DNA of 8,537 nt from Candidatus Lloydbacteria bacterium RIFCSPLOWO2_02_FULL_54_12 (GCA_001819095.1 MHLS01000010.1:5866-14402); one strand, 5' to 3'; positions 1 through 5,714 are shown, numbered from the stretch's first letter. A program made the numbers and translations. Notes: generated by a model from the letters alone, not told the origin.

Positions 1-3
1 AAT

Positions 4-525
4 CTATTTTTGTAATATCCTCGCGATCGCCTCACCGAACGCCTCCGCAGAAGAAGGGCCGTCGGCGGTAATAAGGCGGCCGTCGGAGACGACCGGTTCG
101 CGTTTGTATGAAACGCCGTTCACCTCATAGATCGCGGGGAGTTTTTCGTCGCCGTTCCACCCTGTCGCTTTTTTTCCCCGAAGGAGGCCGCACTTCGCCA
201 GGATGCGTGGGGAAATGCAGATCGCACCGTAGGGCATTCCCTCGCGCGCGTCGGCGTCTTTCATGATGCGCACGGTCTCCTCGTTGTCGAGCGACTTGAG
301 CGCACCGGGGCCGCCGATCGCAAACACTGCGTCGTAGTCTCCGACCTGAACGTCCCGAAGGACGATCTGGATAGGTATCGACTCGCCAATGTTCGACTTT
401 GCCGACCCCCCGTCCGGACTCGCCGTCACGACCGTGTGGCCCGCGTGCTCAAGGACATATTTGGGGTCGTGATATTCCTTCGTTTGAAACCCGTCCTGTG
501 CAACAAGGAGTAGAACTTTCGCCAT
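4..525 (-). CDS. DJ-1/PfpI-family protein (class I glutamine amidotransferase-like)
   Basis: The 173-residue product from the MAKVLLLVAQ start has the compact alpha/beta fold pattern of the DJ-1/PfpI family. Visible marks are a hydrophobic first strand, a glutamate in FQTKEYHDP (E17), the turn GGPG (71-74) and a nucleophile-elbow cysteine in AICISP (C103). Family members are cytoplasmic and act as glyoxalases, deglycases, stress chaperones or proteases, so the exact reaction cannot be assigned. The cysteine is followed by I-S, not the H-G of classical PfpI proteases, which argues against simple protease activity. Length is normal for a single-domain member. The longer reading frame begins 20 codons upstream, but those codons run through the -10 box and the upstream terminator, so the ATG at 525 is preferred. 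There is no SD; the -10 box lies 9 nt upstream of the ATG, implying a nearly leaderless mRNA. Family assignment is secure; function is open. Confidence 0.88.
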   Translation of the reverse strand: MAKVLLLVAQDGFQTKEYHDPKYVLEHAGHTVVTASPDGGSAKSNIGESIPIQIVLRDVQVGDYDAVFAIGGPGALKSLDNEETVRIMKDADAREGMPYGAICISPRILAKCGLLRGKKATGWNGDEKLPAIYEVNGVSYKREPVVSDGRLITADGPSSAEAFGEAIARILQK

Positions 526-533
526 ATGAAAGA

Positions 534-539
534 AGTATA
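534..539 (-). promoter_or_regulatory. Extended -10 box (TGC-TATACT) of the DJ-1/PfpI gene
   Basis: Read on the minus strand, TGCTATACT ends 8 nt before the ATG at 525, which predicts a leader of about 2 nt. No convincing -35 box is seen, as is common with extended -10 promoters. The same nine bases occur at the promoter of the 596-residue gene (6614-6622). Confidence 0.5.
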
Positions 540-552
540 GCAAATCGGGTAC

Positions 553-580
553 AAAAAACCCCGTGGTGAAACAGGGGTTT
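553..580 (-). terminator. Rho-independent terminator of the M48-like gene
   Basis: On the minus strand AAACCCC (580-574) pairs with GGGGTTT (562-556) around an 11-nt loop, and the stem runs into six T. It lies 13 nt after the protease stop codon and directly upstream of the DJ-1/PfpI promoter, so it separates the two transcription units. Confidence 0.75.
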
Positions 581-592
581 GACACAATGTGC

Positions 593-1168
593 TTATGGCG
601 TGCCTTCGAGAACGCGAAGTCGCTGTCTCAGCTCGCTGGAGCCGGCGTACGCGATGGGGTGGCGCGCACTCTCTTCGTCACCCCAGCGAATGATCGCTCT
701 GATTGCGGCGAGTGCGGCGGCTTTCCCGACCCAGCCGATAGCGATGCGATCGACGTCGAGCTCGCAGCGTTCGAGCGAACCCGTGTTGCGGATGCAGTGG
801 TTGAGGTCGCCCTGCACCACATGACCGACCTCGTGGGCAATGACCGCACGCAGATGAACACCCAAGTCCTGTACGAATCGCCGGCCGACGCCGATGACGA
901 ACACCGCGCCTCTCTTTGACTCCACGACGTCGTTCCATGCACCCGCGCCCGCACGATCCGTGACGCACAGGAGCACGGGGCGCCCGCGCATCTCGGTCTT
1001 GCGCAGGAATTCCTCGGCGTACCCCCTTAAGCGCGCGTCTTCGAACGGAACCATCCGCTTCTCTTTCCCCAATGCGCGGTCGCAGAGTTCGCGGTGCTCG
1101 TCGGTGCCTATCGCCCCCGTCGCCGGAAAGGCAACGAGAAAAGCAAGTAGCGCCAGCAACTGCTTCAT
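593..1168 (-). CDS. Exported M48-like zinc metalloprotease
   Basis: The 191-residue protein begins with a signal peptide (MKQLLALLAFLVAFPATGA, residues 1-19) and carries the zinc site HEVGH (112-116) inside a helix. About 20 residues later comes ELDVD (E136 and D140), the ExxxD that supplies the third zinc ligand in M48/Ste24-type gluzincins. RHP at 169-171 and a basic C-terminal helix match the end of the M48 catalytic core. It is much shorter than HtpX or BepA: there are no membrane helices after the signal and no TPR or LysM domain, so it is a minimal secreted or surface-anchored protease. Four cysteines in the mature part (C29, C68, C125, C135) could form disulfides outside the cytoplasm. 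AGGAGG (1179-1174) lies 5 nt before the ATG. Its substrate is unknown. Confidence is high for a metalloprotease and moderate for M48 itself. Confidence 0.87.
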   Translation of the reverse strand: MKQLLALLAFLVAFPATGAIGTDEHRELCDRALGKEKRMVPFEDARLRGYAEEFLRKTEMRGRPVLLCVTDRAGAGAWNDVVESKRGAVFVIGVGRRFVQDLGVHLRAVIAHEVGHVVQGDLNHCIRNTGSLERCELDVDRIAIGWVGKAAALAAIRAIIRWGDEESARHPIAYAGSSELRQRLRVLEGTP

Positions 1169-1196
1169 CCGAACCTCCTCACTGTCATCTCAACAA

Positions 1197-1225
1197 GTAC
1201 TACAACGGAACTTTGCCTTCGTCAA
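1197..1225 (-). promoter_or_regulatory. Candidate sigma-70 promoter of the M48-like gene
   Basis: On the minus strand TTGACG (1225-1220) and TAGTAC (1202-1197) are 17 bp apart. The predicted start is near 1190, giving a leader of about 22 nt that contains the AGGAGG site. The -35 is good (5/6) and the -10 poor (3/6). Confidence 0.4.
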
Positions 1226-1375
1226 CCCAGTTGTGAAAGGTCTAAGGAATACTGGCAAATTCAAGCAGCACAACAAGACGGGAGACGGCTTGAGGTCTCT
1301 CCTTGGCTTTTGCAAGGTGAGACCTCGAAGAAGTTGGCCGTCTTCCATCTTGTACTTTGTGGTAACTCCATTAAG

Positions 1376-1400
1376 AAAAATCCCCGGCGAAAGGCCGGGG
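1376..1400 (-). terminator. Rho-independent terminator
   Basis: On the minus strand GCCGGGG and CCCCGGC form a perfect 7-bp GC stem with a 5-nt loop, written on the plus strand as CCCCGGC (1382-1388) and GCCGGGG (1394-1400). The stem is followed by A and then five T (1380-1376). It is the best-formed terminator downstream of the exported hypothetical gene, although 167 bp past its stop codon. Confidence 0.65.
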
Positions 1401-1463
1401 GTATGGCCTCGTCCATAAATAAGTTCTACAAAATATGGACGTGATACCACAAGAGTACTTCCA

Positions 1464-1496
1464 TTTTTCTAATCCACCTAAGGCGGATAAGAAAAA
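1464..1496. repeat. REP-like mini-palindrome with T/A flanks
   Basis: TTTTTCT (1464-1470) pairs with AGAAAAA (1490-1496) and ATCCACC (1472-1478) pairs with GGCGGAT (1482-1488) apart from one A-C mismatch; the loop is TAA. The core TCCRCC...GGCGGA recurs twice inside the group I intron (5848-5862 and 5932-5946). The T-rich and A-rich arms would give a terminator-like hairpin in both directions. Confidence 0.6.
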
Positions 1497-1508
1497 TTGG
1501 TCGCACAA

Positions 1509-1553
1509 GGGGCCGTAACACAAATAGCGGGAAGGTTATTTGTGAACGGCCCC
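1509..1553. other. 16-bp perfect stem-loop after the exported hypothetical gene
   Basis: GGGGCCGT (1509-1516) pairs with ACGGCCCC (1546-1553), and CACAAATA (1519-1526) with TATTTGTG (1537-1544). The loop is 10 nt and the only irregularity is AA opposite A. It starts 13 bp past the stop codon at 1567. The nearest T tract on the minus strand is 12-13 nt beyond the stem, so it may be an mRNA 3' stabiliser and not a classical terminator. Confidence 0.6.
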
Positions 1554-1566
1554 TATGTTGCACTAA

Positions 1567-2049
1567 CTATACGGAAATCATTTTCGGGGGTTTTTTCGAC
1601 GGATCGACTTTTTTCGCGCCGAGGCATTCCCGCACCAACGCATATTCCCTCTTTGGAAGAACGAGGATATGGCCGGTGTGATCGCGCTTCGGGTCGTCAC
1701 TGAATGATTTCACCGAAGGCGGCACCCCGTCAGGCGCTTCCCAGATACGCACGCGCCGGTCTCGCGCATCAACGGCGACGACTGAATCGATTCCCCCCTT
1801 GGCATTTGCCACGCCGAAACCCAAGAGTGCCGTGGAGTTCGACGCATGTTTCGGGAGGAACGTGAAAAGGTAGTTGCCGCATTTGGCGTAAGTGCCGGGA
1901 AGCGAAAACTGTTTCTCGCGTTCGCCCCAGTTCTTCGGAGTCCATTTGACCAGGACGTCCGTATGCGTGGAGATACGGAGCTGTTGCTCTTCCCCAAGAG
2001 CGGAAACGGCGGCAAACAACATGGTGCACAGCACGATAATGAAACGCAT
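1567..2049 (-). CDS. Exported protein of unknown function
   Basis: I do not recognise this 160-residue protein. MRFIIVLCTMLFAAVSALG is a clear Sec-type signal peptide with probable cleavage after residue 19. The cysteine at position 8 is not in a lipobox, so a lipoprotein is unlikely. The mature part is beta-strand-rich and has only two cysteines (C57 and C142), which could form one disulfide. The C-terminus is lysine- and proline-rich (KKVDPSKKPPK). A reading frame five codons longer exists, but GGGAGG (2060-2055) sits 5 nt before the ATG at 2049 and decides the start. Signal peptide, SD and -35 box resemble those of the M48-like gene downstream on the same strand, so both products probably act outside the cytoplasm; a functional link is only a guess. 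Hairpins follow the stop codon. Confidence 0.75.
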   Translation of the reverse strand: MRFIIVLCTMLFAAVSALGEEQQLRISTHTDVLVKWTPKNWGEREKQFSLPGTYAKCGNYLFTFLPKHASNSTALLGFGVANAKGGIDSVVAVDARDRRVRIWEAPDGVPPSVKSFSDDPKRDHTGHILVLPKREYALVRECLGAKKVDPSKKPPKMISV

Positions 2050-2079
2050 CGGAACCTCCCGCAAAGACTCTCTCTTTTC

Positions 2080-2107
2080 ACCCTATCTGCTACCAAGCAT
2101 CTGTCAA
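2080..2107 (-). promoter_or_regulatory. Candidate promoter of the exported hypothetical gene
   Basis: On the minus strand a perfect TTGACA (2107-2102) is followed after 16 bp by TAGGGT (2085-2080), a weak -10. The predicted start near 2073 gives a leader of about 24 nt containing the SD. Confidence 0.4.
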
Positions 2108-2150
2108 TAATATAGAAGGATGGCCGACCCACTTCGCAGGATTTCATGGG

Positions 2151-2261
2151 GTTGACCCTGTAGTGAGCCCAAAAACTGGGCGAGTTACCTTTTGGCACAT
2201 TGCGCGTGAAAGTCCCTTCTGTCTTTACTTTAATTGTGTTGGGGTCTACTACAGGGTTGAC
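2151..2261. repeat. Imperfect inverted repeat ending in the mqo-like promoter
   Basis: GTTGACCCTGTAGT (2151-2164) and ACTACAGGGTTGAC (2248-2261) are inverted copies matching at 12 of 14 positions; the right copy contains most of the -35 box. A perfect small hairpin, GCCCA with TGGGC (2167-2171 and 2177-2181), lies between the arms. This could be a bipartite operator or a degenerate repeat. The rest of the 315 bp between the divergent genes holds the two promoters and the leaders. Confidence 0.45.
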
Positions 2262-2285
2262 AGGAAATATATTAGTGTATATACT
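2257..2285 (+). promoter_or_regulatory. Near-consensus sigma-70 promoter of the mqo-like gene
   Basis: TTGACA (2257-2262), a 17-bp spacer and TATACT (2280-2285) give 11 of 12 consensus positions. The predicted start is near 2292, giving a 5' leader of about 73 nt. This is the strongest promoter in the window. Confidence 0.85.
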
Positions 2286-2364
2286 ACACTTAGTTACCGT
2301 TCCTTGACTCCGTGATGTTTGGAGTGGAGACTACGGAATAGTTGTCATCCGAAAGGAGTTTCTC

Positions 2365-3816
2365 ATGAGCCCTTCGCGGAAAACGTTCGCGACACGAGCG
2401 ACATCGTTTGCCCTTCTTGCAATGACCCGCGAAGACATCCGAGACGCGGTGGTAATCGGAGCGGGTGTTTCCGGCGCAGCCGACCTCTTGACGCTCTCGT
2501 TCACCAACATGGAGCGGGTAGCGCTCCTCGAGAGACACACCGGAGCGGGAATGGAAAACTCCCATCCGCTCTATAATGCGCAGACGTCGCACGACGGTAG
2601 TACGGAAACAAACTACGACATTCCGCACGCCCTCGAAGTCAAAGCGGACGCCGAGCTCCTGCGTGCGCTCTTGAAAAAAGTGAATGACCCGCAACTCTGG
2701 CAGAAACGCATGCGCATGGCACTTGCGCTCGGCGAAGAGCAGGTGCAAAGGCTTGCCGCGCGGTATGAAGCGCTTAAAGAGCACTATCCCCTCTCGTTCG
2801 TCACCGATCGTGCCGAGATCGAGAAGATCGAACCAAAGCTCGTCCTCGGAAGGGACCCGAGCGAGAAAATCGCAATCCTCGTCTCAAAAGACGGCTTCAT
2901 CGTGAATTACATGCTTCTTGCGCAACGCATGATCTCGCTCGCACTTTCGCGCAAGCCGGGCTTTGAGGTGTGCTACAACACCGAGGTCGCGGGTGTCGAG
3001 CGGATTGCGATCGAAGGCGTCGACGGGCCGCTCTATCTGGTCAAAACCAAGAAGCGGCAGTTCGTCACGCGGGCAATCTTTTGCGCGGCAGGGACATACA
3101 GTCTCGACTATGCGCAGTCGATGGGTTACGGGACGAACCTCGGGGCCGTAATGCTCGGCGGGAGTTTCCTTTCCGCAGGGAATCAAGTGCGCGGCAAGGT
3201 GTATCCCATGCAGGAAGAAGGGCTTTCGTTCGCGGAAATGCATATCGATCCGGATATTCTCGACATGCGTGACTCGCGAGTCGGGCCGACGATCGAGTTC
3301 TGTCTCTGGATGCGGGCGCGGATGCTTCGCACATTCCCCGACTTCGTGCGCATCAACCTGCGTTCGCCGTGGCGGATGTTGAAAAGTACGATCTCGATCC
3401 TTTTCGCGAACAAGTTGCTGGCGTTCGTCGCCCTCCACCTTAGCTACCGCATTCCGATCCTCGGAAAATGGCTGGTATTGCGAAAGGCTCAACGAATTAT
3501 TCCCACCCTGCGTTATCGTGACCTCACGTGGCGTCGTAACGCCGGAGGTATTCGTCCGCAGATTGTTGATCTCTCGACCAAGAAACTCATCATGGGGAGC
3601 GTGACGATCACTGGTGAAGAAAACGGCGAGCCGCTGATCTACAACTCGACACCCTCCCCTGGTGCCTCGATCTCGGTCGCGAACGGCGTGCGTGACGTGG
3701 AAACGATGCTCCGCGTCCTCGACGGGCGCTACGTGTTCGACAAAACGTCGTTTCTCCGCTCAATCGGAATCGATTGTTCCATAGCACCCGCGCCGAGTGA
3801 CGAGAAGGCGGCATGA
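2365..3816 (+). CDS. mqo: Malate:quinone oxidoreductase-like FAD-dependent oxidoreductase
   Basis: The 483-residue protein has an N-terminal FAD-binding Rossmann motif, VVIGAGVSGAAD (29-40), followed by the ribose-binding acid in LLERH (E56). The segment ENSHPLYNAQTSHDGSTETNY (64-84) is the counterpart of the NAGTGHSA...LNY region of Mqo. GIRPQIVD (395-402) and TPSPGASISV (429-438) match the C-terminal GxRxQ and SPGAS signatures. Mqo is a peripheral membrane flavoenzyme that oxidises malate to oxaloacetate and passes electrons to quinone (EC 1.1.5.4). Substrate specificity is inferred; another 2-hydroxyacid is possible. ATG 2365 is favoured by AAAGGAG (2352-2358) six nt upstream. ATG 2422 (MTRED) lies closer to the conserved domain but lacks an SD. 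Residues 10-22 (TRATSFALLAMTR) look repeat-derived, not part of the enzyme. The gene has its own promoter and terminator. Confidence 0.83.
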   Translation: MSPSRKTFATRATSFALLAMTREDIRDAVVIGAGVSGAADLLTLSFTNMERVALLERHTGAGMENSHPLYNAQTSHDGSTETNYDIPHALEVKADAELLRALLKKVNDPQLWQKRMRMALALGEEQVQRLAARYEALKEHYPLSFVTDRAEIEKIEPKLVLGRDPSEKIAILVSKDGFIVNYMLLAQRMISLALSRKPGFEVCYNTEVAGVERIAIEGVDGPLYLVKTKKRQFVTRAIFCAAGTYSLDYAQSMGYGTNLGAVMLGGSFLSAGNQVRGKVYPMQEEGLSFAEMHIDPDILDMRDSRVGPTIEFCLWMRARMLRTFPDFVRINLRSPWRMLKSTISILFANKLLAFVALHLSYRIPILGKWLVLRKAQRIIPTLRYRDLTWRRNAGGIRPQIVDLSTKKLIMGSVTITGEENGEPLIYNSTPSPGASISVANGVRDVETMLRVLDGRYVFDKTSFLRSIGIDCSIAPAPSDEKAA

Positions 3817-3833
3817 GGAGCATGCTTTAACCA

Positions 3834-3877
3834 CCCCCCCCCGAAAGCGTTCGCAAGAACTCGCTCCGGGGGGTTTT
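3834..3877 (+). terminator. Rho-independent terminator after the mqo-like gene
   Basis: A run of C (from 3834) pairs with GGGGGG (3868-3873), and an inner AGCG...CGCT stem is closed by a TTCGCAAGAA loop. TTTT and then CATTTT follow. It starts 17 bp after the stop codon and separates this gene from the two-component genes. Confidence 0.85.
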
Positions 3878-3953
3878 CATTTTAAACAAACAGCTATGAA
3901 GGCCCTAGACAGGCTCATAAACTTGTGAATCCTTGGCTTTCCACATGTTCAAG

Positions 3954-3982
3954 TAGAAATCGGGCCTGTTGCGGGGTATAAT
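3954..3982 (+). promoter_or_regulatory. Promoter giving a leaderless response-regulator mRNA
   Basis: TAGAAA (3954-3959), a 17-bp spacer and a perfect TATAAT (3977-3982). The usual distance from the -10 box places the transcription start at about 3989, which is the A of the second ATG. The first ATG (3983) directly abuts the -10 box and would not be transcribed. Confidence 0.7.
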
Positions 3983-3988
3983 ATGCGG

Positions 3989-4381
3989 ATGGAAACACCA
4001 ATAATAAAACGTATCTTGGTCGTCGAGGACGACGCGGTTCTCGCAGGCATGCTCAAGCAATCTCTCGAAGGAGCAGGCTTCCGTGTTGCTCACGCAAAGA
4101 ACGGTGAAGAAGGAAGGGCCTTGGCACTCGAGGGCACCCCGCCGGATCTCCTGATCGTCGATATTGACATGCCGAAGATGGACGGTGTCACGATGTTGAA
4201 GATGCTCCGCTCGAAAGGGCTGACGGCTCCCGCGTTTATGCTCACGAACTTCAATCAAGCGGAACATGTTGCTGATGCGGCTGAAGCGGGTGCGCTCGAA
4301 TATCTGGTGAAGGCGGACTGGGACCTGAACGACATCGTGGAGAAGGTCAAGTCGCGCCTCCTCCCTGCGCGAACCGCATGA
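3989..4381 (+). CDS. Stand-alone receiver-domain response regulator
   Basis: The 130-residue protein is a single CheY-like receiver domain. Visible are the acidic pair D14/D15 in VVEDD, the phosphoacceptor D58 in VDIDMPKMDG, the switch threonine T86 in MLTNF and the invariant lysine K108 in YLVKAD. There is no DNA-binding output domain, so it must signal by protein contact or act as a phosphorelay intermediate or phosphate sink. The ATG at 3983, two codons earlier, is excluded because it touches the -10 box; transcription should begin at this ATG, making the message leaderless and SD-free. The gene lies 123 bp upstream of a histidine kinase on the same strand, its likely partner. All catalytic residues are intact, unlike those of the kinase. 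Confidence 0.92.
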   Translation: METPIIKRILVVEDDAVLAGMLKQSLEGAGFRVAHAKNGEEGRALALEGTPPDLLIVDIDMPKMDGVTMLKMLRSKGLTAPAFMLTNFNQAEHVADAAEAGALEYLVKADWDLNDIVEKVKSRLLPARTA

Positions 4382-4506
4382 ATCCCGTTAGAGATAGGAA
4401 TTACATGGTGCACTTCCGTCCCGCAAATTTCATTGCGTATAAAATATTCCTTGTGTCAAAAATTTACGGAAAGTATTTTATGAGACCGAACGATCTCTAA
4501 CGGGAT
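4382..4506. repeat. Inverted-repeat element filling the regulator-kinase gap
   Basis: ATCCCGTTAGAGAT (4382-4395) and ATCTCTAACGGGAT (4493-4506) are perfect 14-bp inverted copies. The left arm begins one base after the regulator stop codon and the right arm ends inside the kinase ATG. Nested inside are ATAAAATA/TATTTTAT (4439-4446 and 4474-4481) and CGCAA/TTGCG (4422-4426 and 4433-4437). In mRNA this would fold into a branched stem masking the kinase start, which has no clear SD. A weak promoter (TTGTGT 4451-4456, 17 bp, TATTTT 4474-4479) may lie within it. A small MITE-like element is the alternative. Confidence 0.65.
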
Positions 4507-5473
4507 GAAAAAATTTCTCGCAAGCATCAATGTCTTCCGGCAATGTCGTGAGCTCGACGTGCCGCTTCGGTCTTGCCCGCGCTTTTTGTTCATACTGATG
4601 GGCATCATCATCATCGCCTCCATCCTTATCACCTACGCCGTCGGTGAGCGTTACGCGACGCCGGAAATGGTCATCTCTTCGGTCACCGCCCTCACCATCG
4701 CCCTGATGGTGATCATGCACGTCATCGTTCAGGCATTCGAACAGGTGGTGATTGCACGCCGTGCGGAACTCGCACACGCAAAGCAGGTACTCCTCCTTCG
4801 TGACCAGTTCGTCTATGTCGCTATCCACCATCTGCGCGCGGGGGGCACGGCGATCAAATGGGGGCTCCGACTGCTCGAAGGAAACACTGGGGGAAGTAGC
4901 ACGACGGGAGAAACCGGGGAGATCGTCCGCCAGATGCGCAGAAAGAACGACGACCTCCTGAAGCTCGCGGAACACATCCTCCTCGTGACACGCATCGACT
5001 CGGGACAACTCTCCATCGGCAAAGAAGAGGTCGCGGTACGCGAAATGATCGAGGGAGCGCTTGCCGACGAGAAGGAGCTTATCGCGGAACACGGCGTACG
5101 CGCATTCGTTGAACTTTCCGACACGACACTTAAGATCATGGGTGACCCCATCTACATGCGGGAGACGATTGGACTTTTGGTCAACAACGCCATCCTGCGG
5201 GGCAACCCCGCCTCCCCCATCGTGCGGATCAGCGCCGTACAAAAAGGCATCGAGGTGCACATCACCATACAGGACAACGGAACGATCATACCTCCGGAAG
5301 AGTTGGAACACATGTTCGAACACTATTGGCGTGCATCCGGCCCCGGCAAGAGCGAAGGAAGCGGCTTTCCGCTTTATATTGCGCACGAACTCGTCCGCCT
5401 CATGGCAGGAAGGATCTGGTTCACATCCGTTGAAGGCGCGACAAGCGCCACCGTCGCCCTCTCGACGCAGTAG
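4505..5473 (+). CDS. Two-transmembrane sensor histidine kinase with degenerate motifs
   Basis: The 322-residue protein has two transmembrane helices (about 28-47 and 55-78) joined by a very short outer loop, so it has no room for an extracellular sensor domain. A linker (79-99) leads to a HisKA-type dimerisation segment, RDQFVYVAIHHLRAGGTAIKW (99-119), and an HATPase_c domain (about 210-320). By alignment to SHELRTP the phosphoacceptor is H108. The following glutamate is H109, and the T-P is A-G. The N-box is LLVNNAI (N228). G1 is DNGTII (257-262) where DxGxGI is expected, and G2 is EGSGFPL (284-290). It probably phosphorylates the receiver protein encoded upstream; weak or phosphatase-only activity is possible given the motif losses. 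An in-frame TGA at 4481 limits the start to this ATG, which has no clear SD and lies within the inverted repeat. Confidence 0.88.
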   Translation: MKKFLASINVFRQCRELDVPLRSCPRFLFILMGIIIIASILITYAVGERYATPEMVISSVTALTIALMVIMHVIVQAFEQVVIARRAELAHAKQVLLLRDQFVYVAIHHLRAGGTAIKWGLRLLEGNTGGSSTTGETGEIVRQMRRKNDDLLKLAEHILLVTRIDSGQLSIGKEEVAVREMIEGALADEKELIAEHGVRAFVELSDTTLKIMGDPIYMRETIGLLVNNAILRGNPASPIVRISAVQKGIEVHITIQDNGTIIPPEELEHMFEHYWRASGPGKSEGSGFPLYIAHELVRLMAGRIWFTSVEGATSATVALSTQ

Positions 5474-5509
5474 TTCCACGAACTGCGCCAACAAAAAGTG
5501 AGTCCTCAA

Positions 5510-5537
5510 TTGCCTTTTCTTGATTTTCTGGTATATT
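5510..5537 (+). promoter_or_regulatory. Extended -10 promoter of the tRNA-Asn/RNA island
   Basis: TTGCCT (5510-5515), a 16-bp spacer and TATATT (5532-5537) with TGG just before it, an extended -10. Transcription should start near 5544, 24 nt before the tRNA-like fragment, and continue through the intron-containing tRNA to the terminator at 6041-6066. Confidence 0.6.
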
Positions 5538-5567
5538 CTCTCAAGAATGTTCTGTTGAAAAAGATAT

Positions 5568-5714
5568 TCTGGTGTAGCTCAGTGGTAGAGTGAGGGTTGG
5601 GATGGGACCCGACCCGCAAGACTTGTTGAGGGCTTTTCTGAAAGACCCGACAAGTGGACAGCCTCTGTAAGAGGGTGCGCTGTAGAGCGCACTGCTCACG
5701 GGTAAAGCCCTCAC
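5568..5714 (+). ncRNA. Candidate structured RNA starting with a tRNA-Asn 5' half
   Basis: Bases 5565-5590 match 5747-5772 of the intact tRNA-Asn with one difference, giving an acceptor 5' strand and a D-arm. Similarity then stops and no anticodon arm or T-arm follows. Instead the RNA folds compactly: GTGAGGG (5590-5596) pairs with CCCTCAC (5708-5714) and CCCG (5613-5616) with CGGG (5699-5702). Four hairpins branch off: 5597-5612; 5621-5655 (ACTTGTT with GACAAGT, with an inner GGG-CTTT stem); 5662-5674 (CCTCT with AGAGG); and 5675-5692 (GTGCGCT with AGCGCAC). Almost every base of the multiloop is used. CGACAAGT recurs at 5719-5726 and could compete for the 5621 strand. No known RNA family is recognised. 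It may be a functional RNA or a degraded tRNA copy with inserted hairpins. Confidence 0.5.

Larger units (their letters stand above)
1280..1553. other. Gene-free hairpin array, candidate structured RNA
   Basis: This stretch has no supportable gene but holds six helices. A: 1280-1289 pairs with 1337-1346 (10 bp, one G-U), enclosing a perfect 8-bp stem (1292-1299 with 1319-1326) and a 5-bp tip (1301-1305 with 1313-1317). B: GTACTTTGTGGTA (1352-1364) pairs with TACCACAAGAGTAC (1445-1458) with one bulge, enclosing C and D. C: the GC-rich hairpin 1382-1400. D: GTCCATA (1411-1417) with TATGGAC (1434-1440). E: the palindrome 1464-1496. F: 1509-1553. On the minus strand F-E-D-C reads as the 3' region of the upstream exported-protein gene, ending in terminator C. 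A separate small RNA on either strand is possible; the strand cannot be decided. Confidence 0.45.

Noticed and set aside
563..1418. Plus-strand open frames over the M48-like gene
   Set aside because: They are antisense shadows of a gene with signal peptide, HEVGH site, SD and terminator in the correct order.
1190..1450. 86-codon minus-strand open frame
   Set aside because: It is read through a perfect terminator and several hairpins, has no SD, and overlaps the M48-like gene promoter.
3905..4267. 120-codon minus-strand open frame
   Set aside because: It lies antisense to the receiver-domain gene, whose conserved residues are all in the plus frame.
5568..5640. A second complete tRNA
   Set aside because: Only the acceptor 5' strand and D-arm are present; there is no anticodon arm, T-arm or matching 3' acceptor strand nearby.
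5662..5714. Resemblance to part of bacterial RNase P RNA (GGTGCG...AGAGCGCAC and ACGGGTAAA)
   Set aside because: The essential P4 strands and conserved GAGGAAAGTCC and ACAGAA segments are absent and the element is far too short; the likeness is confined to one hairpin and a short linker.
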